Assembly (NCBI RefSeq): GCF_010729895.1
Contig: NZ_AP022612.1
Span: 1,612,001 to 1,676,000, forward strand
Source: Mycolicibacterium confluentis
GTDB lineage: Bacteria; Actinomycetota; Actinomycetes; Mycobacteriales; Mycobacteriaceae
DNA length: 64,000 nucleotides
Direction: 5' to 3'
Shown here: positions 42,439 through 51,080 of the stretch, piece after piece
Layout of the letters: each line of letters opens with the position of its first letter
How positions within the stretch are numbered: position 1 is the first letter of the stretch
Translations under genes and position numbers: made by a program
Notes under the pieces: model-generated
The model's database searches: none
Told to the model about the DNA's origin: nothing
The model's input: only the letters and a program-made list of their open reading frames with translations

Positions 42439-44211
42439 ATGACCTTCGACAAGGTGATCCGGGGCGGCCGTCTGTTCGACGGCACGGGAGGCCCGTCGGC
42501 CCTGCGCAACCTGGGTATCCGCGACGGCCGGATCGCCGCGGTGACCGCGGATCCGATCGAGGGAACAGAGGTCGTCGACGCCGCCGGGTGCTGGGTCATC
42601 CCCGGCATCATCGACATCCACACCCACTACGACGCCGAGGTGCTGCCCGCGCCTGCGCTCACGGAGTCACTGCGCCACGGTGTCACCTCGATCGTCATGG
42701 GGTCGTGCTCGCTGTCGACGGTGCACGTGAACGCCTCCGAGGCCGCCGACCTGTTCGGCCGGGTCGAGGCCATCCCGCACGAGCACGTCGTGCGCATCCT
42801 GGGCGAGCGCAAGAACTGGACCAACGCCGAGGAGTACGTCGAGGCCCTCGAGACGCTGCCGCTGGGACCCAACGTGACGGCCTTCATCGGCCACTCGGAC
42901 ATGCGCGTCGCGGTCATGGGCCTGGACCGCGCCACCCGCAAGGATGTCCGCCCCACGAAGGCCGAACAGGCCCGCATGGAGGAGATGCTCACCGAGGCCC
43001 TCGACGCGGGCTTCATCGGGTTGTCCTCGCAGCAACTGCTTTTCGACAAGCTCGACGGCGACGTCTGCCGGTCTCGCACCCTGCCGTCGACGTACGCCAA
43101 GGCGCGGGAACTGCGTCGGCTCAAGTCAATTCTGCGCAAGCGGGACCGCGCGCTGCAGTCCGGACCCGACATCACCCACCCGCAGGACATCGCGTCGCAG
43201 GCCTTCCAGTCGGTGGGGATCGGCCGGCCGCGCCTCAAGACCAGCCTGCTGGCCGCCGCGGACATGAAGTCCGCGCCCGGTGCCATGTGGCTGACGGTGG
43301 CGCTGGCCGCGATCGCCAACCGCCTCGGCGGGGACTTCCGATTCCAGCACCTCCCGGTGCCGTTCGAGGTGTACGCCGACGGCATCGACCTGGTGATCTT
43401 CGAGGAGTTCGGATCCGGTGCTGCCGCGCTGCATCTCAAGACGGAGTTCGAGCGCAACGAACTGCTCGCCGACGAGGAGTATCGCCGCGCGTTCCGCAAG
43501 GACTACGACAGCCGGTTCGGGGCGCGCGCCTGGCACCGCGACTTCTTCGACGCCGAGATCGTGTCCTGCCCCGATGAGAGCCTGGTGGGCAAGAGCTTCG
43601 GTCAGGTGGGTGTCGAACGCGGTGGGCTGCATCCGGTCGACGCGTTCCTCGACCTTGTGCTGGAACATGGTGAGCAGTTGCGTTGGCGCACCACGATCTC
43701 CAACCACCGGCCGAAGGCGCTGCGGCAGCTTGCGGTCAAGAACGGCACCCAGATGGGGTTCTCCGACGCCGGGGCGCACCTGCGGAACATGGCGTTCTAC
43801 AACAGCGGCCTGCGCCTGCTGCGCCACGTCCGCGACAACGGGTTCATGAGCGTGGAGCGTGCCGTGCACCGCCTCACCGGCGAGCTGGCCGACTGGTATC
43901 ACCTCGATGCCGGGCACCTGCGGATGGGCGACTGGGCCGACCTTGTGGTGCTCGACCCGCAGCGGCTGGATTCGTCCCTCGACGCTTACCACGAGGCGCC
44001 CGTCGACGCGTTCGACGGTCTCAAACGCATGGTCAACCGCAACGACGAGACCGTGAAAGCCGTTCTGGTGGCGGGCAACACGGTGTTCCGTGACGGCGCG
44101 CCCACCGACCTTGTCGGCAGTCAGCGCACCGGCAGCTTCCTGCGCGCCGACGGGCGGCCCCGCAATGCGCCGACCCGCCTGGACTCCGAGCGTGCGAGTC
44201 TGTCGATATGA
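42439..44211 (+). CDS. D-aminoacylase-like amidohydrolase
   Basis: A 590-residue amidohydrolase of the N-acyl-D-amino-acid deacylase/dihydroorotase superfamily. IPGIIDIHTHYDAEVL holds the HxH metal site, followed by GVTSIVMGSCSLS. NHRPKALRQLA and FSDAGAHLRNM hold further conserved residues (the latter with the catalytic Asp). AGGAG lies upstream. It would hydrolyse an amide or cyclic amide. The next gene, a hydrolase, overlaps by 4 bp, so they work in one catabolic step series. Confidence 0.85.
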   Translation: MTFDKVIRGGRLFDGTGGPSALRNLGIRDGRIAAVTADPIEGTEVVDAAGCWVIPGIIDIHTHYDAEVLPAPALTESLRHGVTSIVMGSCSLSTVHVNASEAADLFGRVEAIPHEHVVRILGERKNWTNAEEYVEALETLPLGPNVTAFIGHSDMRVAVMGLDRATRKDVRPTKAEQARMEEMLTEALDAGFIGLSSQQLLFDKLDGDVCRSRTLPSTYAKARELRRLKSILRKRDRALQSGPDITHPQDIASQAFQSVGIGRPRLKTSLLAAADMKSAPGAMWLTVALAAIANRLGGDFRFQHLPVPFEVYADGIDLVIFEEFGSGAAALHLKTEFERNELLADEEYRRAFRKDYDSRFGARAWHRDFFDAEIVSCPDESLVGKSFGQVGVERGGLHPVDAFLDLVLEHGEQLRWRTTISNHRPKALRQLAVKNGTQMGFSDAGAHLRNMAFYNSGLRLLRHVRDNGFMSVERAVHRLTGELADWYHLDAGHLRMGDWADLVVLDPQRLDSSLDAYHEAPVDAFDGLKRMVNRNDETVKAVLVAGNTVFRDGAPTDLVGSQRTGSFLRADGRPRNAPTRLDSERASLSI

Positions 44212-45110
44212 CTGAGCCCGCACGGGTGACCCTGGACCTGCCGCACCTGCGATTCGAGGCCTTGGCCTGGGGGCCGACGGACGGCCGGCTGATGCTGTGC
44301 CTGCACGGTTACCCCGACACCGCGTGGACCTGGCGGCACCTGGGCCCGCACTTCGCCGCGCAGGGTTTCCGCGTGATCGCCCCGTTCATGCGCGGCTACG
44401 CGCCCACCGAACTCGCGCGCGACGGCGACTACGGGATCGGTGCGCTGATGTTCGACGCGATGGAACTGCACGCCGCGCTCGGCGGCGGAGACGACGCGGT
44501 CCTGGTCGGACACGACTGGGGTGGGCTGGCGTCCGCCGGGGTCACGGCCTATCCGGGCAACCCGTTCGGCACCGTGGTGTCGATGGGGGTGCCGCTGCCG
44601 GCGAGCCTGCGGGCGGCCGGCAACGCGCGCAGGATGGCGCCGTTCCTTCCGCGGCAACTGAAAATGAGCTGGTACATTTTGTTCCAACAGCTTCCGCGGA
44701 TCTCGGAACGCAACCTGGACCGGGTGATCCCCAAGCTGTGGCGGGACTGGTGCCCGCCAGGCTACGACGCCCGCGAGGACCTTGCGCGACTGTGGGACAG
44801 CCTCCCGGACACCAGTCACCGCACCGCCGCTCTGTCCTACTACCGTGCGATCATGCGCCCGTTGCGGCGTGGCAGGCAGCCCGACCTGGACCGATACGGG
44901 ATGACGCAGCAGCCGATCTCACCGCTTCTGGTGCTGCACGGCCGCATCGACGGCGCCATCGATGTCCGGATCGGCACCGTGAGCGCACAGGGGCTGCCGG
45001 TGGGCAGTCGTCACGAGATCATCGACGGGGCCGGGCATTTCATGCACCTGGATAAGCCCGAGGTTGTGCACCGGCTCATCGGCGACTACGCGGGCGATGC
45101 CACCTCGTAG
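44208..45110 (+). CDS. Alpha/beta hydrolase, epoxide hydrolase/dehalogenase-like
   Basis: A 300-residue alpha/beta hydrolase. LHGYPDTAWTWRHL is the oxyanion motif and VGHDWGGL has Asp as nucleophile, the sign of epoxide hydrolases and haloalkane dehalogenases rather than serine esterases. GAGHFMHL has the catalytic His. It is co-translated with the amidohydrolase (ATGA). Substrate unknown. Confidence 0.86.
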   Translation: MTEPARVTLDLPHLRFEALAWGPTDGRLMLCLHGYPDTAWTWRHLGPHFAAQGFRVIAPFMRGYAPTELARDGDYGIGALMFDAMELHAALGGGDDAVLVGHDWGGLASAGVTAYPGNPFGTVVSMGVPLPASLRAAGNARRMAPFLPRQLKMSWYILFQQLPRISERNLDRVIPKLWRDWCPPGYDAREDLARLWDSLPDTSHRTAALSYYRAIMRPLRRGRQPDLDRYGMTQQPISPLLVLHGRIDGAIDVRIGTVSAQGLPVGSRHEIIDGAGHFMHLDKPEVVHRLIGDYAGDATS

Positions 45111-45325
45111 TCGTCGGGGTTCACCCTGCTGGTCCACTTCCAGTAGTCGACGATGCGGAACCCGTAGAGCGTGGGCACGTCCCCGGCCGAGTTCTTGTAG
45201 TAGCTGACCACTTTGGGATGCGTGTAGACCATGGTCTTCAACCGGGCCTGGTTGCGGCGGTGATAGTTGGCGCAGACATCGGCCTTGGGGGCGGCCCAGC
45301 GCGCGTGGTCGCATCCCCCTGACAC
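45086..45325 (-). pseudogene. C-terminal remnant of an unrecognised gene
   Basis: On the minus strand ARWAAPKADVCANYHRRNQA, KTMVYTHPKVVSYYKNSA and FRIVDYWKWTSRVNPDDYE look like real protein, ending at 45086. Going 5', the frame enters the 106-bp repeat array and no sensible start follows. I infer that the repeat block replaced or interrupted the front of the gene. It could instead be a short gene starting inside the first repeat (ATG 45349). It overlaps the hydrolase end by 25 bp. Family not recognised. Confidence 0.5.
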
Positions 45326-45570
45326 CCCTTGTCTGGAGGCCGTCATCATTTGATGACGGCGTGTGGTCGGGAGGGTCCTTGGTCGGGTCGCGGCGTGGCC
45401 GGAACTCTCCGTGGTCGCGTCCCCCTGATGCCTCTCGTCTGTGGGGCGTCATCACTTGATGACGGCGTGTGGTGGGGACGGTCTTTGGTCGGGTCCCGGC
45501 GCGGCCGGAACCCTCCTTGGTCGCGTCCCCCTGACATCCCTCTTCTGAACGGCGTCATCACCTGATGACG
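45306..45570. repeat. 106-bp tandem repeat, 2.5 copies, each with a GTCATCA palindrome
   Basis: Units start at 45306, 45412 and 45518 (exact 106-bp period), each beginning TGGTCGC(A/G)TCCCCCTGA. The third ends after about 53 bp. Every unit holds CGTCATCA-NN-TGATGACG, the palindrome also seen at 27197-27218. The units differ from each other by about 10-15%, so the array is not very recent. No gene occupies it. It lies between the hydrolase and the secreted HNH gene. Confidence 0.9.
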
Positions 45571-45674
45571 CCCCAGGCCGGGGCCCAGGCGGACCGCTAC
45601 AGAAAATTGATGCACCTAGCCCTACTGCAACGGTTATAGCCTCAAAGTGCAACAGTTTCGAGGAGGGCCGACGG

Positions 45675-46544
45675 GTGCGCAGACGTTTCATCAGAGCCGT
45701 GCTCGCGGTCCTATTTGCCCTGCTCGCCGTGCTCGCCGGGCTGCTCAACCCGCCGGACGCCCACGCAGAAGTCTGCGCCGCACAGCTCGCGGCGGCCGAG
45801 GCCACCGGCGCCAAGATCGACGCGCACAACGCGCGCCGCCCGCCCGGCGGGGTTGCGCCACCCCACATCGCGGATCCCTACAACCGCGAGGCCGAGCAGC
45901 TCAACGCCGAGCGCGATGCCAACGCCGCCAAACTTCGCGCCTGCGCCAACGCCGCCACCAAGCTCACCGCCAACGGCCCGCTGCCCCCACCGCTGACCCC
46001 CAAGGCGCGCACCGATCTGACGCAGGCCAAGATGCAGGTGCCGCCCGGGTGGGTGCCGCCGAACCCGGTGCCGACACTGCCGAACAGCAGGGTGACCGTT
46101 CCCAGCGGCAGCCCGATTCGGCCAGTCTGGGATGTGGTCAAGAAGCTGTCGACGCCGATGAAGAGTTTTCCGAACACCTCGCTGCAGGGGCAGCCGCGAC
46201 CCCAGGTCGGCGACCGTCACCCCTCTCAACCGTGGACCACGGTCGGAACCCGACGGGATGGCAGCCCGGCCGTGTCCGCCGACCACATCGTGCCGAAGGT
46301 CGAAATCATGTACCTGCCAAGGTTCCTGGAGCTCTCACCCGACGACATGTGGTTGGTGCTCAACGCCCCACTCAATCTTCAGTGGCTGCCGTCGGTGGTG
46401 AACGTCGTCAACAAGAATTCGAGATCGGCCGCCGACATGCAGGGCGTGGACCCCACGTGGCGCGACGCGCAGACCACCCTGCAGAACCGCAAACGCGCCG
46501 AACTCACCGAACTGATTGCCACACTGGCAGACAGCCGAGCCTAG
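45675..46544 (+). CDS. Secreted HNH-nuclease-like protein
   Basis: A 289-residue protein from GTG 45675, 7 bases after AGGAGGG. Residues 1-31 are a signal peptide (FIRAVLAVLFALLAVLAGLL, then AHA). A proline-rich middle leads to an HNH-like C-terminus: VSADHIVPKVEIM with D203-H204, then NAPLNLQWLPSV and NVVNKNSRS, matching the DHI.P...N..NLQ.L...N..K pattern of HNH nucleases. A Sec-exported nuclease suggests a contact or secreted toxin, or nutrient nuclease. Two cysteines (C34 and a later one) may form a disulfide. The gene 10 bp downstream is the natural immunity candidate. Activity is inferred from motif only. Confidence 0.72.
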   Translation: MRRRFIRAVLAVLFALLAVLAGLLNPPDAHAEVCAAQLAAAEATGAKIDAHNARRPPGGVAPPHIADPYNREAEQLNAERDANAAKLRACANAATKLTANGPLPPPLTPKARTDLTQAKMQVPPGWVPPNPVPTLPNSRVTVPSGSPIRPVWDVVKKLSTPMKSFPNTSLQGQPRPQVGDRHPSQPWTTVGTRRDGSPAVSADHIVPKVEIMYLPRFLELSPDDMWLVLNAPLNLQWLPSVVNVVNKNSRSAADMQGVDPTWRDAQTTLQNRKRAELTELIATLADSRA

Positions 46545-46554
46545 GAGAGCCCTG

Positions 46555-47265
46555 ATGGACCGTGACGAACTGGCGGGCGCCCTCACCGGATGGGCGGACA
46601 CCCCGTTCGAGATCCTCGAACCCGGGCCGGCGACCCGCGCATTGATCCCGCAGGCGTGGTGGCCCGTGGCCGAGTCCAGCGACCCGCAGGAGCGGATCGC
46701 CGCCGCACTGTCGTTCTGGAACACCGACTTCCTGGATCTGATCCCGCGATTCGCCGCCGCGCTGCGCACCGAACTCGTCGACGTCCGCGTCGTCAAGCAC
46801 TCGTGGGTGGACGCCCCGACGCTGGACTACGTGCTGCGCAGCGAGGTGGACGGTTACGCGACCTGGATGGGGGAGAGCCCGGCCAGCTTCGTCGAACCGC
46901 CGCTCTTCGACTCACTGCCGCGGCCCGTGCAGACTTTTCTGCGCACGGTGCACGCGGGCTTCACGACCTGGGACGGCGAATCCTGCGGCCTGACCGCGCC
47001 CCGCGACATGAAAACCTATGCGGCATACCTGGATGCGGCCGAGGACGGTGTGCGCGGATGGTTCGACTCCGAATGGGACCACGAGATCCCGCTGCCGGAC
47101 TCCCGCCGCTTCCTGCGCGTGACGGGCCGCGAAACATACTCGGATCTGCTGACCTCGCCGGACCTTCCGCTCGGCACCGCCGTCACCTATTACGAACCCG
47201 ACCTGGAACTCACCACCTTCGGTGAGGCCCTCGACGAGTTCCTGATGATCCCGCTCGAGGGCTGA
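46555..47265 (+). CDS. Unknown cytosolic protein, candidate immunity partner
   Basis: A 236-residue acidic protein with no signal peptide or membrane helix. I do not recognise it firmly. The C-terminal RETYSDLLTSPDLPLGTAVT and TTFGEALDEFLMIPLEG vaguely recall SUKH/SMI1-like immunity proteins, but that is weak. TAGGAGAG precedes the ATG, 10 bp after the HNH gene stop; the next gene starts 1 bp after its own stop. Placement immediately after a secreted nuclease gene is the typical immunity position. Confidence 0.6.
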   Translation: MDRDELAGALTGWADTPFEILEPGPATRALIPQAWWPVAESSDPQERIAAALSFWNTDFLDLIPRFAAALRTELVDVRVVKHSWVDAPTLDYVLRSEVDGYATWMGESPASFVEPPLFDSLPRPVQTFLRTVHAGFTTWDGESCGLTAPRDMKTYAAYLDAAEDGVRGWFDSEWDHEIPLPDSRRFLRVTGRETYSDLLTSPDLPLGTAVTYYEPDLELTTFGEALDEFLMIPLEG

Positions 47266-47266
47266 C

Positions 47267-47854
47267 ATGACTCATCCGCCCTTCGACCCGGACAAGACCA
47301 CCGTGCTGCGTCCAACGCCGCAGCGGCCCTCGCCGCCCCTGCGACCGCCGCCGCCGCTGATTCAGGCGTCGAACATCCCGCCGGTGCTCGTCGCGCCGTC
47401 GGCCTATCACCCCGTGCCGCAACCTCCAGGGCAGCCGAAGCCCACACGCCGCCGTGGCATCTGGATTGCGGCAGGGACTGCGGTCGCGCTGCTCGCCGCC
47501 GGAGGTTCGATCGGCGGAGTCGCGTGGCACCGGCAAAGCGAGACCGAGGCGCAACTCGCGCAGATCCGCCAGACCGTAACGGAGTTCGCCGAGGCATCGG
47601 ACTCCGCCGACACGCCCACAATGGCATCCCTGATGTGTGCGGCCGAAGCCGCCGAATTCACCGACCAATCCGACTACGACCCGGACGCCGAACCCATCAC
47701 CCCCGGCGCCCGCGCGGCCGTCGACATCGGTGCGATCTCGCTGGCCAAGGACACGGCGACCGTCGACGTCACCCGTCCGCCGACGCCCGCCGCCACGTTC
47801 ACGCTCAAACGTGAGGGCGACGCCTGGAAACTGTGCAATCCGAGCGGGGATTGA
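47267..47854 (+). CDS. Proline-rich single-pass membrane protein
   Basis: A 195-residue protein: a proline-rich cytoplasmic N-terminus (about 1-62), one helix (IWIAAGTAVALLAAGGSIGG), then an extracytoplasmic domain of about 110 residues resembling the DUF4878/lumazine-like fold of mycobacterial membrane proteins (LAQIRQTVTEFAEASDSADT; GDAWKLC). The one Cys pair (MCAA, KLC) may be a disulfide. It is coupled to the previous gene by 1 bp. Role unknown. Confidence 0.7.
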   Translation: MTHPPFDPDKTTVLRPTPQRPSPPLRPPPPLIQASNIPPVLVAPSAYHPVPQPPGQPKPTRRRGIWIAAGTAVALLAAGGSIGGVAWHRQSETEAQLAQIRQTVTEFAEASDSADTPTMASLMCAAEAAEFTDQSDYDPDAEPITPGARAAVDIGAISLAKDTATVDVTRPPTPAATFTLKREGDAWKLCNPSGD

Positions 47855-47941
47855 CGCACTCGGCAAAAACGGCCCCACGATCGTCACAACCTTTGTACCC
47901 TCTCCAAAACCCCGCACTACAGAGCCTTTGGAGGGCGCACC

Positions 47942-49792
47942 GTGACGACGATGAAGCAGATCTGCCTTGGCGTGGCGGTCGCTGGCGCGGTCGCCGGTGC
48001 CGGATCGGTCGCCGGGACCGCCGTCGCGTACGCCGAATCGGACTCTGACTCGGCGTCCGGCAGTTCCACGTCACGCTCCAGCGCGACCGACCGGGCGGAC
48101 CGCACGTCGGCGCGCGAGCAGCGCCGAGCCGTCGCCACCGAACGACTGAAGGTGCACTCGGATGTCGCCAAGCGCAGCGAGCGCTTGGCCGCGGCGGTCG
48201 AGGCGGCCCGCACGGTCAAGGACAGGGACAGGGACGTCGAGCGCCTCGATGTCACCAAAGGGTTCTCGCGCGCAGTCGATTCCATTGCCGAGGCGTCGAC
48301 GACCCTGCGCCGCAGTGTCGAGGTCCGCGTCGGTGAGGAACAGCGCAAGCCGGGCAAGGCGCTCACCGCGTTCCTGAAGAGCCTGCCGAAGCTGCCGAAG
48401 CCGGCCCCGATCAAGGCGCCGTCGCTGCCGAGCCCGCTGCTGCCGTTCGCCCTGGCAGGCGCCAACACCACGGTCGTCTCCACCACCCGCCGCACCGACA
48501 GCGCACCCGAGGCCGCGGTCCAAACCACCTCTGCGCCAACGCAACGCGTGCTGGTGATCGGCGTCGACGGCGTCAACCTCAGCAAGATCCTCGACGACCC
48601 CGTCACCAACGACAAGTTCATCAACCTGATGAACTCCGGCACCACGAGCGCCTCCAGCATTGCCGGGCACACCACCATCTCCAACCCGTCCTGGACCGCG
48701 ATCCTCACCGGCGTGTGGGACAACAAGAGCGGCGTGGTGAACAACATCTTCAATCCGGCGCCGTACAACAAGTGGCCCACGGTGTTCGACCAGTTGGAGG
48801 GCGCCAACCGGGACATCCGCACCAAGGTGATCGCCGACTGGGACGTGATCACCGACATCGCCAGCGCGGGCACCTTCGGCGCTGACGAGGTCACGCTCGT
48901 CAACCAGGTCGCGGGCGACAGCGACTGGTCGAAGACCGACGAGAAGGTCACCGAGGAGACCATCAAGACCATCCTCGGCACCGACCCCGCCTACAGCGAA
49001 GTCCCGAACTTCCTGTTCACCTACCTCGTGCAGGTCGACGAGGCCGGCCATGCGCACGGCGGTGACTCGCAGCAGTACGCCGACGCCCTGGCCCGCACCG
49101 ACGAGAACCTCGGCGCGATCTTGGACGCGGTCGCCGCGAGGGAAGCGGCCTCCTGCGCCGCGGGTGCGTGCGAGGAGTGGACGGTCATCGTCGTCACCGA
49201 CCACGGCCATCAGCCGCAGAAGGGTTTCGGGCACGGGTTCCAATCACCGCGTGAGACATCGTCATTCGTGATCGTCGACGGCCCCGGCTTCGGTGTGGGG
49301 GAGATGAACCTCGGGTACGAGATCGTCGACGTCACGCCCACCGTCGTGAAGCTCTTCGGCATCGACCCGACCCGCGACGCCGACGGCAAGCCGCTGATGG
49401 ACCGCAGCGGCGGCCAGGTCAGTCCGGATGATCTGCAGAAGGCGCTGCAGGAGCAGATCGACAGCTACGGCTGGCCCGATCCCGCCACGACCTTCACCCT
49501 GAGCGTGCGCACCATCTTCACGAGCATCCCGTACTTCGTGGTTCAGATCACCAACACCATCACGTCGCAGTTGAACGACATCGCCAGCCAGGGTATCCCC
49601 GTGGTCAGCCAGTTGGCCGCGGTGGCGGTCATCCCCGTTGAGCTCATCGGCGGCGCGCTGTATGCGGTGACGGATGTGATCGCGCAGATCGTCGCAAAGT
49701 TGACCGGCGCCGGGGTCATCCCGCCGTCGGCGCCGGAGCTGCGCGAGTCGGCCGACCCGATCCTGTGGCCCGAGGTCGCGATCGCGGTCTAG
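47942..49792 (+). CDS. Secreted alkaline-phosphatase-superfamily phosphodiesterase
   Basis: A 616-residue protein from GTG 47942. A signal peptide (ICLGVAVAGAVAGAGSVAGT) is followed by a 130-residue charged, helical linker. The catalytic domain starts at VLVIGVDGVNL (metal Asp), has the nucleophile Thr/Ser in GHTTISNPSWTAILTG, QVDEAGHAHG and VTDHGHQPQ (metal ligands): the nucleotide pyrophosphatase/phosphodiesterase type. The C-terminal 130 residues are hydrophobic and repeat-poor, possibly wall or membrane attached. It would hydrolyse phosphodiesters outside the cell. Confidence 0.85.
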   Translation: MTTMKQICLGVAVAGAVAGAGSVAGTAVAYAESDSDSASGSSTSRSSATDRADRTSAREQRRAVATERLKVHSDVAKRSERLAAAVEAARTVKDRDRDVERLDVTKGFSRAVDSIAEASTTLRRSVEVRVGEEQRKPGKALTAFLKSLPKLPKPAPIKAPSLPSPLLPFALAGANTTVVSTTRRTDSAPEAAVQTTSAPTQRVLVIGVDGVNLSKILDDPVTNDKFINLMNSGTTSASSIAGHTTISNPSWTAILTGVWDNKSGVVNNIFNPAPYNKWPTVFDQLEGANRDIRTKVIADWDVITDIASAGTFGADEVTLVNQVAGDSDWSKTDEKVTEETIKTILGTDPAYSEVPNFLFTYLVQVDEAGHAHGGDSQQYADALARTDENLGAILDAVAAREAASCAAGACEEWTVIVVTDHGHQPQKGFGHGFQSPRETSSFVIVDGPGFGVGEMNLGYEIVDVTPTVVKLFGIDPTRDADGKPLMDRSGGQVSPDDLQKALQEQIDSYGWPDPATTFTLSVRTIFTSIPYFVVQITNTITSQLNDIASQGIPVVSQLAAVAVIPVELIGGALYAVTDVIAQIVAKLTGAGVIPPSAPELRESADPILWPEVAIAV

Positions 49793-49799
49793 TGGCTTC

Positions 49800-49853
49800 G
49801 ACTGTGCGGAGTTGGAGGGCTTCTCGCCGGTATCCCTTCAACTCCCCACAGTC
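49800..49853. terminator. Long hairpin after the phosphodiesterase gene
   Basis: GACTGTGCGGAGTTGGAGGG (49800-49819) and CCCTTCAACTCCCCACAGTC (49834-49853) are complementary at 18 of 20 positions around a 14-bp loop. It begins 8 bp after the phosphodiesterase stop, as a terminator would, but lacks a T-run. It may also be a dispersed palindromic element. Confidence 0.72.
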
Positions 49854-49891
49854 TCTGCATAAGCCGAGCCGCCGCAGGGTATCCCGACGGC

Positions 49892-50956
49892 ATGCGGCTC
49901 AAGCGCAGCAATCTGTCCTCGCAGGGCATCACCCGGCGGCGGTGCGGTAAGGGTTTCGCCTACACCGGCCCCGACGGCTCACCGCTGACCGATGACGCCA
50001 CCCTGGCGCGGATCAAGGACCTGGTGATCCCGCCGGCCTGGAAGAAGGTGTGGATCAGCCCATTCGCCAACGGGCACATCCAGGCCGTCGGCACCGACAT
50101 CGCGGGGCGGCGGCAGTACCTGTATCACGTGCGCTGGCAGCAGGAGCGGTCCGAGGAGAAGTTCGACCGGGTGCTCGAGATGTCCAGGCACCTCCCGGAA
50201 TGGCGTGCGCAGGTGGCGCAGGATCTGGCCGGCCGCGGGCTGACCCGTGAGCGCGTGCTGGCGCTGGCGCTGTACCTCCTGGACCGCGGGTACTTCCGCG
50301 CCGGCGGTGAGCAGTACGCCGAGGAGAACGAGTCCTACGGCCTGGCCACGCTGCTGTGTGAGCACGTCAACGTGCGCGGGTCGTCTGTGGTGTTCGACTA
50401 CCCGGCCAAAAGTGGTGTGCAGCGTCAGCTGGAACTCGAGGACCCCGAGGTGTCGCGGGCGGTCAAGGCTCTCTTGAAGCGGGGTTCCCGCACCGAGCGC
50501 CTGCTGGTGTGCCGGACGGCCCAGGGCTGGACCGACGTTCGCGCCTCCGACCTCAACGCGCGATTCAAGGAGATGGTGGGCGAGGAGTACAGCGTCAAAG
50601 ATCTTCGCACGTGGCACGGCACGGTGCTGGGCGCCGCGGCCTTCGGGGACGCCGACCCCGCGACCACCAAGCGGCAGACCAAGAAGATCGAGGCCGCCGT
50701 GATGAAAGAGGTCTCCGGAGAGTTGGGCAACACCCCGGCCGTGGCGCGGGGGTCGTATGTCGATCCGCGCGTGGTGGCCGGCTACGAGCAGGGGCTGACC
50801 ATCGCGTCCGCGGTACGTCGGGCGGCCAAGGAGACCGAACCCGCCGCCGCGCAGGCCATCCTGGAGAAGGCCACCCGCTCGCTGATCAACCGCGTCGGCA
50901 AGGGCAGTGCCGCTTCACGGCGCCCGCAGGGGGAGCCGATGCCGACCGCGGCGTAG
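49892..50956 (+). CDS. DNA topoisomerase IB
   Basis: A 354-residue type IB topoisomerase of the poxvirus/bacterial type. LRTWHGTVLGAAA holds conserved Arg and His residues, and ARGSYVDPRVV the active-site Tyr near residue 290. It relaxes supercoils through a 3'-phosphotyrosine link. M. smegmatis and some other non-tuberculous mycobacteria are known to have it and M. tuberculosis to lack it, which helps place the organism. It starts at the ATG at 49892. A likely hairpin follows at 50974. Confidence 0.92.
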   Translation: MRLKRSNLSSQGITRRRCGKGFAYTGPDGSPLTDDATLARIKDLVIPPAWKKVWISPFANGHIQAVGTDIAGRRQYLYHVRWQQERSEEKFDRVLEMSRHLPEWRAQVAQDLAGRGLTRERVLALALYLLDRGYFRAGGEQYAEENESYGLATLLCEHVNVRGSSVVFDYPAKSGVQRQLELEDPEVSRAVKALLKRGSRTERLLVCRTAQGWTDVRASDLNARFKEMVGEEYSVKDLRTWHGTVLGAAAFGDADPATTKRQTKKIEAAVMKEVSGELGNTPAVARGSYVDPRVVAGYEQGLTIASAVRRAAKETEPAAAQAILEKATRSLINRVGKGSAASRRPQGEPMPTAA

Positions 50957-50973
50957 ATCTCGGTGTTGGCTGC

Positions 50974-51005
50974 GCGGATTTGGATGCCTCTGCGCCAAGA
51001 TCCGC
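50974..51005. terminator. Weak hairpin after topoisomerase IB
   Basis: GCGGATTTGG (50974-50983) pairs with CCAAGATCCGC (50995-51005) with one bulge. It begins 18 bp after the stop and has no T-run, so termination is only probable. Confidence 0.45.
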
Positions 51006-51080
51006 ACTGTGGAGCAGCGGGAACTCTGGCGTGGTCGGCCGCGACTATCCTCGAGGGCAGCTTTAAAGGAGGTGGACCCC

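Noticed and set aside
45306..45570. Possible CRISPR array or integron attC sites
   Set aside because: The whole 106-bp unit is repeated, not short repeats with unique spacers, and no integrase gene is in the window.
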